From JBEKYD01 sp049509915 (GTDB taxonomy: Bacteria; Acidobacteriota; Terriglobia; Bryobacterales; Bryobacteraceae): 11,437 nt of DNA. The notes below the pieces were generated by a model that saw nothing but the letters and a program-made list of their open reading frames with translations, was not told the origin of the DNA and made no database searches. Made by a program: the position numbers and the translations under genes. Where the stretch lies: assembly GCA_049509915.1 (NCBI GenBank), contig JBEKZL010000318.1:1-11437 (forward strand), given 5' to 3'. This document shows, in pieces, positions 6,475 to 11,437 of the stretch (positions are counted from its first letter, which is position 1; every line of letters starts with the position of its first letter).

Positions 6475-8448
6475 ATGGAATTCCGGATTGCCGACACGTT
6501 CACGGACAGCCTCGCCAAGCTCAACGGCGACGAGCAGAAAGCAGTCAAGACCGCCGCCTTCGATCTTCAGTTGAACCCGGCTCATCCGGCGCTGCAATTC
6601 CACAAGCTTGACAAGGCGAAAGACCCGCGCTTCTGGGCGGTCCGCGTGAGTCTCGACATCCGGCTGATTGTGCACAGAACCGAGTCCGGCTTGTTGCTGT
6701 GCTACGTCAACCACCACGACAACGCTTATCACTGGGCGGAACGGCGCAAATTGGAAACCCACCCGAAAACTGGTGCGGCCCAATTGGTGGAAATTCGGGA
6801 GACGGTCCGGGAAATCACCATTCCCAAATACGTGGAAGTGGAGCAGGTGGTGCCGGAAAAAGCTCCCCTGTTTGCCGGTATCCCCGACGAGCAGCTACTG
6901 GGCTACGGCGTGCCGTCGGAATGGTTGGACGATGTGCGCAGGGCCACTGAAGCCACAGTGCTGGAGTTGGCCGAGCATCTACCAGCCGAGGCTGCCGAGG
7001 CCCTGCTCAATCTAGCCACTGGCGTAACGCCACCGGTCAAGGAGTTGGTGCCCGCGACCGCCGGACCGTTCGATCACCCCGATGCTCAGCGCCGCTTCCG
7101 GGTGATGAGCAATCTCGAAGAACTCCAGCGCGCACTCGACTATCCATGGGAGAAATGGACGGTCTTCCTCCACCCGGCACAGCGCCAGTTGGTTGAACGC
7201 GGCTACAACGGCCCGGCGCGCGTTTCGGGATCGGCGGGTACAGGAAAGACAATCGTGGCTCTCCATCGCGCGGTCTTCCTTGCCCGAGCCAACCCGGATG
7301 CCAGGGTGTTGCTGACCACCTTTTCCGACACTTTGTCGAATGCTCTGAGAACGAAACTGCGCCGCCTAATCAGCAACGAGCCACGTCTTGGCGAACGCGT
7401 GGAAGTCCACGCGATGAACGCGATTGCGAGGCGGCTTTATGAGCTAAATTGCGGCCGTCCACAAATCGCTTCCGACGCCTGGCAGTTGGAATCCTGGGAG
7501 GCTTACCGTGACGTGGTGCGCCTGGGGCGCAAGACGCGGCTGGCTGAGAAGCAGCGCGTGATTCTCTGGTCGATTTTCGAGCGAGTCCGTTTGGCCTTGA
7601 AGACCGGCGGCCTGGTCACGTACGCCGACTTGTTCAACCGGATGGCATCTCAACTTGCCCAGAGCACACATAAGCCTTTCGAATTCTCTGTTATCGATGA
7701 AGCGCAGGACGTCAGCGTCCCCCAGTTGAGATTTCTTGCCGCTCTCGGAGGAGGGCGGAAGGACAGCCTTTTCTTTGCCGGTGACCTTGGTCAGCGAATA
7801 TTTCAGCAGCCGTTCTCATGGAAGGCGCTCGGTGTCGATGTTCGGGGGCGATCCTTCACACTGCGTATCAACTATCGGACATCACACCAGATCCGGATGC
7901 AGGCGGACCGTTTGCTCGGCCCCGACGTATCAGACGTGGACGGCAACAAAGAAGAGCGGAACGGCACCGTGTCGATGTTCAATGGGCCGGAACCGAGCGT
8001 GGTGGCTTTCGATTGCCAGGAAAGCGAAAGCAAGGCCGTCGGCGAATGGCTTGCAGCCAGGGCCAAGGAAGGTATCGCACCTCAAGAAATGGGCGTCTTC
8101 GTTCGCTCTAAGGCTGAGTTGACCAGGGCCCGTGCCGCAACCGAGGCCGCGGGACTCGCAGCGAAGGTTCTCGACGACAACGTAGAGACCACCAGCGGCC
8201 GGATTTCCATCGGCACTATGCATCTCGCGAAAGGGCTGGAGTTTCGCGCTGTTGCGGTTATGGCTTGCGACGATGAGGTCATTCCGCTGCAGGAACGGAT
8301 CGAAACCGTCACCGACGATGCAGATCTGGAAGAAGTCTACAACACGGAACGGCACCTGCTTTACGTTGCCTGCACCCGCGCGCGGGATCACCTGTTGGTC
8401 ACGAGCGTGGAGCCGGCATCTGAGTTTTTGGACGATCTGCGGAATTGA
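6475..8448 (+). CDS. UvrD/GajB-like helicase with N-terminal RelE/ParE-like domain
   Basis: 657 residues from the ATG at 6475, where the conserved sequence begins (MEFRIADTFTDSL). A GTG at 6433 would add 14 residues, but neither start has a strong ribosome binding site. Residues 1 to about 95 look like a RelE/ParE toxin fold: LNPAHPALQFHKL, FWAVRVSLDIRLIVH and YVNHHDNAYHWAERRK. A linker leads to a superfamily 1 motor: Walker A GSAGTGKT (252-259), VIDEAQD (406-412), GDLGQRI (436-442), INYRTS (465-470), TMHLAKGLEF (581-590) and LLYVACTRARDHLLV (628-642). All helicase motifs are intact, so it should be an active 3'-5' DNA helicase. It follows the OLD-like nuclease closely and most likely acts with it. 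Compared with homologues as I remember them, a few dozen residues seem missing around residue 332 (see findings). Confidence 0.9.
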   Translation: MEFRIADTFTDSLAKLNGDEQKAVKTAAFDLQLNPAHPALQFHKLDKAKDPRFWAVRVSLDIRLIVHRTESGLLLCYVNHHDNAYHWAERRKLETHPKTGAAQLVEIRETVREITIPKYVEVEQVVPEKAPLFAGIPDEQLLGYGVPSEWLDDVRRATEATVLELAEHLPAEAAEALLNLATGVTPPVKELVPATAGPFDHPDAQRRFRVMSNLEELQRALDYPWEKWTVFLHPAQRQLVERGYNGPARVSGSAGTGKTIVALHRAVFLARANPDARVLLTTFSDTLSNALRTKLRRLISNEPRLGERVEVHAMNAIARRLYELNCGRPQIASDAWQLESWEAYRDVVRLGRKTRLAEKQRVILWSIFERVRLALKTGGLVTYADLFNRMASQLAQSTHKPFEFSVIDEAQDVSVPQLRFLAALGGGRKDSLFFAGDLGQRIFQQPFSWKALGVDVRGRSFTLRINYRTSHQIRMQADRLLGPDVSDVDGNKEERNGTVSMFNGPEPSVVAFDCQESESKAVGEWLAARAKEGIAPQEMGVFVRSKAELTRARAATEAAGLAAKVLDDNVETTSGRISIGTMHLAKGLEFRAVAVMACDDEVIPLQERIETVTDDADLEEVYNTERHLLYVACTRARDHLLVTSVEPASEFLDDLRN

Positions 8449-8611
8449 GGTTTCGGATTCGTCCTGCGCGGCTTCGTAGTCTTTTATGGGCCAGTTGCTC
8501 ACAAGTGCATTTGAGAAGCGCCGCGTACTCAAACGCGCCCACATCCACAATGCCGGCGCGCGATGAATCACAAAGTCGCCATACACACCATACCCTCCGC
8601 CGTGGTGGAAC
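8449..8611. other. Convergent intergenic spacer
   Basis: 163 bases between the ends of the plus-strand operon and the minus-strand HD/YwgA pair. I see no clear intrinsic terminator: only a weak CGCGGC/GCCGCG pairing with a long loop and no U-tract on either strand. No gene is supported. Confidence 0.5.
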
Positions 8612-9175
8612 TCAAGCTGCCGTCGTCGCCTCAGCAAGCCCCAGGCGCTGCAGAAAGCTTACCGCTCGCTCAATATCTGCCTCTGAAACAGACCACCCGA
8701 ACTGTCGCGCCATCTGCACGAGGTCGAGCGTCTTCGCGGGACCTCCCTTTTGGTCAAGGAGGAAATAGGCCTTCGCCGCGATTGACAGTTCTACGTAGTT
8801 GAGGTCCCCTGCGGCGTTTAGTGCTTCAGCTGCTTTCTTGATCTTGTTCCACTGCTCTGGAAACCTCTTCTTCTTGGATTCGACGACAGTATGGCCATCT
8901 TCCGTCAGTTTGAAGTCGTGCCGAGCAATCTCGAAGCCCTCGGAACCATAGCTGCCAGCGGACGCGATTGATTCGGCTAAGTAGCCGAGCACCTTCAAAT
9001 TCATGTTTGCAGCAGCGACTTCCGAAGAGTATGGGCCGTAATAGTGAGGCCCATATCCTAGATCCTCCCCCAGCATGATGCTGAGAAAATACAACTTCTT
9101 CTGCAGGTTGGTCTTACCGTGGATCTCGCCTCCAAAAGCATCGTGAGCGAGCAAAAGAATATCGCGGGTGTCCAT
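8612..9175 (-). CDS. YwgA-like conserved protein, partner of HD phosphohydrolase
   Basis: 187 residues. The N-terminal part has the pattern seen in YwgA/Panacea-like small proteins: GKTNLQKKLYF (20-30), GYGPHYYGPYSSEV (40-53) and LKVLGYL, followed by a winged-helix-like FKLTEDGHTVVES. The C-terminal half has LSIAAKAYFLL (130-140), ARQFGW (156-161) and a final helix ERAVSFLQRLGL. No catalytic motif is seen; role unknown. Its ATG overlaps the TAA of the upstream HD gene by one base (TAATG), and AGGAG at 9187-9183, inside the end of the HD gene, is well placed. From memory, ywfO (HD) and ywgA are also neighbours in Bacillus subtilis, which supports a functional pairing. It could be a regulator or adaptor of the HD enzyme; this is inference. 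Confidence 0.65.
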   Translation of the reverse strand: MDTRDILLLAHDAFGGEIHGKTNLQKKLYFLSIMLGEDLGYGPHYYGPYSSEVAAANMNLKVLGYLAESIASAGSYGSEGFEIARHDFKLTEDGHTVVESKKKRFPEQWNKIKKAAEALNAAGDLNYVELSIAAKAYFLLDQKGGPAKTLDLVQMARQFGWSVSEADIERAVSFLQRLGLAEATTAA

Positions 9176-10563
9176 TACGAATCTCCTTGCATTACAAACG
9201 CGTCCAGAATTGATTTGATCGGCGTCCTCAAGGTATTCCTCAGATTTCGCCGGTCGGTTGGCGTGGCGTACTGAACCGGCGCATAGACCTCAATTAGTGT
9301 CTCGCTGAGCTTCTCGTCGATAGATTGAAACAAAGTAGATGCTTCCTCGAAAAAGACGGGTTTTGGCCCATTGATCAAAATGGAAGACTCATCATTGCGA
9401 GACTGCTCCTTGACTGATTTGAACGTGTAGGAGTGAACAATAACGAAACGAGAAGGGTCAAGGTCCCCAAACTTTGTCAGGCCTGCGGCCCGAGCTACGC
9501 TTTCAGCAATGGCCTTTTCCAGCGCATTCCGCCTGTCCCTGTTCTCTGGTCTTGAGATCTCTTTCAGGGCTTCTCTTGCATTTACGTTGAGGTCGCTCAG
9601 CGGCGCCTGGAACACAAGCTTCAGCAGTTTCCTATGCAGGAGCCCCTCAATCAAGGCATGCGAATACTTCCCCCGAAAACAGTCGTCGGAAAAGTGGTGG
9701 AGAAACTTCGAATCCCCCCAACGGAGGTAACTGCAAATGAACTTAGTTGATCCATCGAACCGATAAATCGCAGCAAGTTCTTCGATCTGGTCCTGCTCGA
9801 TGCCAAGGCAAATCGCTCGGAGCAACATTTGGTCGGTAATAAGCCGAACCCGATGTCGGATTACCTGCGTCGTTAGGTAATACTTAGCGAGTACAAACTG
9901 CTCAAGCGTGTGTATCCCATTGGACTCGACCATTAACTGCTTTCCCCCTGTTGGGTCCGATACACACTGCAAGACTTGATGAAGCTGGGCTAAATCAAAG
10001 ACTCCGTACTTTACGCCGCAGAAATGACTGTCCCGCAGCAAGTAGTCCTGCTTGTCAGCATCGAGAGGCCCAGAGAGAACGGATCGCACGACAGGCTCTC
10101 CATAGCCTCTGTCAAGAAGCGTGATGACCTTGTCTCGCTCGCTCAGCGACAGAAGGCGTGAAAGCTCGTCATCTTGGCGGATTAGCGTAGCCGTGATCAG
10201 TTCGTGGATCTTCTCGGTCTTGGAGGAGAGCTTACTTCGATCAGCATAGAGTTCCAGCGCTTCTTCCGATACATGTGAAAACGGCCCATGGCCGAGATCG
10301 TGCATTAAAGCCGCGAGACGCAGGAGCCTTTTCTCGTCGTCGCCAAACTTTAGCGAGTCTGCCAGCAAGCCAGCTACATGGCACACCCCGAGAGAGTGTT
10401 CAAAGCGTGTGTGCAGAGCACCTGGGTATACCAAGTGAGCCAAGGCTAGCTGACGGAGGTTGCGAAGGCGCTGGAATGCTCGGGTGTCAACGAGATCCGA
10501 CTCCTGCTCATTCAGGCGAATGAATCCGTGAATCGGATCTCGGATCGCTCGCGGCTCTGACAC
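9175..10563 (-). CDS. HD-domain phosphohydrolase (COG1078/YwfO type)
   Basis: 462 residues, starting at GTG 10563-10561 with GAGG five bases upstream. Motifs in order: IRDPIHGFIRLNE (7-19), the site-forming TRFEHSLGV with His56, MHDLGHGPFSH with the His88-Asp89 pair, and PLDADKQDYLLRDS (166-179) with the downstream Asp that completes metal binding, followed by CGVKYGVFD. This is the full HD metal-binding set of the dGTPase-like COG1078 family; some members (for example EF1143) hydrolyse dNTPs. The roughly 250-residue C-terminal part is less characteristic. Likely cytosolic nucleotide or dNTP phosphohydrolase. In a defence island, phage-triggered nucleotide depletion is a reasonable hypothesis but is not shown by the sequence. 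Locally AT-richer (45% GC in 9181-9240, counted) than the chromosome at the right edge. Confidence 0.85.
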   Translation of the reverse strand: MSEPRAIRDPIHGFIRLNEQESDLVDTRAFQRLRNLRQLALAHLVYPGALHTRFEHSLGVCHVAGLLADSLKFGDDEKRLLRLAALMHDLGHGPFSHVSEEALELYADRSKLSSKTEKIHELITATLIRQDDELSRLLSLSERDKVITLLDRGYGEPVVRSVLSGPLDADKQDYLLRDSHFCGVKYGVFDLAQLHQVLQCVSDPTGGKQLMVESNGIHTLEQFVLAKYYLTTQVIRHRVRLITDQMLLRAICLGIEQDQIEELAAIYRFDGSTKFICSYLRWGDSKFLHHFSDDCFRGKYSHALIEGLLHRKLLKLVFQAPLSDLNVNAREALKEISRPENRDRRNALEKAIAESVARAAGLTKFGDLDPSRFVIVHSYTFKSVKEQSRNDESSILINGPKPVFFEEASTLFQSIDEKLSETLIEVYAPVQYATPTDRRNLRNTLRTPIKSILDAFVMQGDS

Positions 10564-10569
10564 GTATAC

Positions 10570-10573
10570 CTCA
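10570..10573 (-). promoter_or_regulatory. Ribosome binding site deciding the GTG start of the HD gene
   Basis: On the minus strand GAGG is followed by TATAC and then GTG. This spacing of five, together with the conserved RDPIHGF motif starting at residue 8, fixes the non-ATG start at 10563. Confidence 0.65.
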
Positions 10574-10640
10574 TCCCAGGAAACAAGTCGTTCACTTCTG
10601 CTCTCTTACGCAATCTTGCCATTGTACACTGCATCGCGGG

Positions 10641-10661
10641 CCGAAGGGACAACGCCTTCGG
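10641..10661 (-). repeat. Perfect 7-bp hairpin in the HD-gene leader
   Basis: CCGAAGG (10641-10647) and CCTTCGG (10655-10661) are exact complements with a 7-base loop. It lies about 78 bases upstream of the HD start and downstream of the promoter at 10718-10746, so it would form in the 5' leader RNA. There is no U-tract after it on the minus strand, so it is not an ordinary terminator. Confidence 0.55.
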
Positions 10662-10717
10662 AATGCGCCTGCGTCTGGCGGGCGGTGATGCACGCCTCTC
10701 GAATGGACCAAAGCCTG

Positions 10718-10746
10718 ATTATAGGCGAATAAAACACGAAAGTCTA
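10718..10746 (-). promoter_or_regulatory. Strong sigma70-type promoter for the HD-YwgA operon
   Basis: On the minus strand, -35 TAGACT (10746-10741; 4 of 6 consensus bases), a 17-base spacer, and a perfect -10 TATAAT (10723-10718). The predicted start near 10711 leaves a leader of about 148 bases before the GTG at 10563. It is the best promoter match that I see in the window. Confidence 0.7.
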
Positions 10747-10753
10747 GTGTTTT
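10731..10753. promoter_or_regulatory. Palindromic operator candidate over the -35 box
   Basis: AAAACAC (10731-10737) and GTGTTTT (10747-10753) form a perfect 7-bp inverted repeat with a 9-base centre. The -35 hexamer at 10741-10746 lies wholly within the dyad, so a bound dimeric protein would block RNA polymerase. No repressor gene is visible in the window. Confidence 0.5.
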
Positions 10754-11045
10754 GTGTCCAGATGTCCTGTGCATAGCCTGCCGATCTGGATCTTGTCAAG
10801 CCACTTGGCGGGTCTAACCGGCCCGCCCTTGTTGCGATCTCGCCCGGCGATGATCATGCCGTCCACCGCTGCCTGTTTCGTCTGATTTCATGGCGTTTTT
10901 CGATTCGCGCATACAGTTGAGTGCACTCGCGGCGGCGGACACCCCGGCGTGGCTGAGAGGATCTTCAGAATTGCGCATCGGTTTCGGCTGGCGCGTTGCG
11001 CGTCATGGGGCGTCATGGGGCATTGCCAGTAACTCTATGAAAACA
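10754..11045. other. Gene-free spacer between HD promoter and tRNA-Glu
   Basis: About 290 bases with no supportable gene. It holds a GC-rich inverted repeat, GGCGGG (10807-10812) with CCCGCC (10822-10827), and a tandem 10-mer next to the tRNA. Short frames of 53-54 codons exist on both strands but lack ribosome binding sites and recognisable sequence. If an island ends here, the attachment site would lie at or near the tRNA 3' end. Confidence 0.5.
11001..11020. repeat. Exact tandem duplication of a 10-mer
   Basis: CGTCATGGGG occurs twice in immediate succession, 26 bases past the 3' end of the tRNA gene. It could be replication slippage or a binding-site duplication; no function can be assigned. 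Confidence 0.6.
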
Positions 11046-11120
11046 TGGTAGCGCTAACGGGAATCGAACCCGTATTTAAGCCTTGAGAGGGCTCCGTCCT
11101 AACCGTTAGACGATAGCGCC
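11046..11120 (-). tRNA. tRNA-Glu (CTC anticodon)
   Basis: Reading the minus strand from 11120: acceptor GGCGCTA pairs with TAGCGCT (one G-U at the end). The D arm has GTCT/GGAC. The anticodon stem GAGCC/GGCTT encloses the loop CTCTCAA, which places CTC at 34-36. The T arm is ACGGG-TTCGATT-CCCGT, the discriminator is A, and CCA is encoded. 75 bases including CCA, with no intron or extra arm. CTC reads GAG codons, so this is glutamate. Its 3' end points towards the defence genes. Confidence 0.95.
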
Positions 11121-11132
11121 GCAGGTGTCCCC

Positions 11133-11141
11133 ATTCTAGCA
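11133..11141 (-). promoter_or_regulatory. Extended -10 promoter of tRNA-Glu
   Basis: The minus strand reads TGCTAGAAT, a TGn extension plus TAGAAT (5 of 6), 12 bases before the mature tRNA. A G/C-rich stretch (GGGGACACC) follows, like the discriminator of stringently controlled stable-RNA promoters. No good -35 at 17 bases was found. Confidence 0.5.
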
Positions 11142-11272
11142 AAAACCCCTGCCCAAATGCTCGCCTGCAATCGGGCGCCCGAAAACCCCGCCGTGTGTTT
11201 TGGCGTGCCTGCCGCCCTCGAAGCGGGCCGCCGCCTTGCCTGGCGCCCGCCGGCCAACCCCGTGGCTCTAGC

Positions 11273-11344
11273 GCACACACTCCGCCCCCAAGGGCCCGCG
11301 CACGGGCGCTCAGGCCGTTTCCATGGTGTGTTTGGAGTGTATGC
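11273..11344 (-). repeat. Structured 3' region of the cold-shock gene
   Basis: GCACACACTCC (11273-11283) and GGAGTGTATGC (11334-11344) form an 11-bp stem in the minus-strand transcript, with one G-U pair. It encloses 50 bases that contain an inner GCCCG-CGCA-CGGGC hairpin (11294-11307). The structure starts 12 bases after the csp stop codon. There is no U-tract, so a simple terminator is unlikely; RNA stability or Rho-linked processing is possible. Confidence 0.45.
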
Positions 11345-11356
11345 TTGAGGACTCGA

Positions 11357-11437
11357 TCAAACCAGCGCGACGTTCTCGGCTTGCAGGCCCTTGGGCCCCT
11401 GCTTCACCTCGAACTCCACCTGCGCACCTTCATCCAG
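11357..11437 (-). CDS. Cold-shock protein (CspA family), C-terminal fragment
   Basis: The last 26 residues and the TGA stop (11359-11357) of a cold-shock domain protein; the N-terminal part lies beyond the right edge. The sequence (LDEGAQVEFEV, then KQGPKGLQAENVALV) is the standard ending of the roughly 68-residue CspA family: a small cytosolic single-strand RNA/DNA-binding chaperone induced by cold or growth changes. The RNP motifs lie in the missing part. It is a chromosomal housekeeping marker on the core side of tRNA-Glu. The exact paralogue (cspA, cspD and so on) cannot be told from this fragment. Confidence 0.93.
   Translation of the reverse strand: MDEGAQVEFEVKQGPKGLQAENVALV

Noticed and set aside
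8449..8611. Bidirectional terminator expected between the two convergent operons
   Set aside because: Only weak 6-bp complementarity with a long loop and no T-run was found, so no terminator is called.
7930..8637. Long minus-strand open frame antisense to the helicase
   Set aside because: It covers intact helicase motifs on the other strand, has no recognisable domain and no good ribosome binding site; it is an antisense shadow of a GC-rich gene.
10592..10774. 60-codon minus-strand frame upstream of the HD gene
   Set aside because: It spans the promoter, the dyad and the leader hairpin and has no ribosome binding site, so it is read as a non-coding regulatory region.
10807..10827. GGCGGG/CCCGCC inverted repeat as a terminator
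   Set aside because: There is no U-tract on either strand, and no gene ends close enough to need it.
10814..10978. 54-codon minus-strand frame between the HD promoter and tRNA
   Set aside because: No Shine-Dalgarno, biased low-information composition and no recognisable sequence; a 53-codon plus-strand frame over the same stretch is no better.

Overview
The window looks like a moderately GC-rich proteobacterial chromosome, probably beta- or gammaproteobacterial. Evidence: the last 26 residues of a CspA-type cold-shock protein at the right edge, a tRNA-Glu(CTC) with an encoded CCA, GTG starts, and Shine-Dalgarno spacing throughout. I cannot name a species.

Region 1 (3-8448, all +) is a tightly packed defence operon. 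It runs: the C-terminal third of a type III-like (BPTD_3080-type) helicase/restriction subunit with a PD-(D/E)XK site and an unusual extra C-terminal segment; a small stand-alone PD-(D/E)XK protein, joined by an ATGA overlap; a 938-residue beta-class DNA methyltransferase; a possible 25-codon bridging ORF; an OLD/GajA-like ATPase-TOPRIM nuclease; and a UvrD-type helicase with a RelE/ParE-like domain at its N terminus. The operon promoter lies left of the window. The whole can be read as a modification-guarded restriction system merged with a Gabija-like nuclease/helicase pair.

Region 2 (8612-10746, all -) converges on the first. A COG1078/YwfO-type HD phosphohydrolase and a YwgA-like small protein overlap by one base (TAATG). 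They have their own strong sigma70-type promoter, whose -35 box sits inside a perfect AAAACAC-N9-GTGTTTT dyad that looks like an operator. Base composition here is clearly lower in GC than at the right edge.

Region 3 (about 10754-11437) returns to core-like sequence: a gene-free spacer, tRNA-Glu(CTC) on -, its extended -10 promoter, a structured csp 3' region, and the partial cold-shock gene. The 3' end of the tRNA faces the defence genes, the usual geometry of a tRNA-anchored genomic island. No integrase, insertion sequence or CRISPR array is visible.

The most interesting points are the composite operon with three separate nuclease folds, the apparent stop-codon-loss fusion inside the restriction gene, the unassigned small nuclease, the RelE-helicase fusion, and the operator-controlled HD/YwgA pair.
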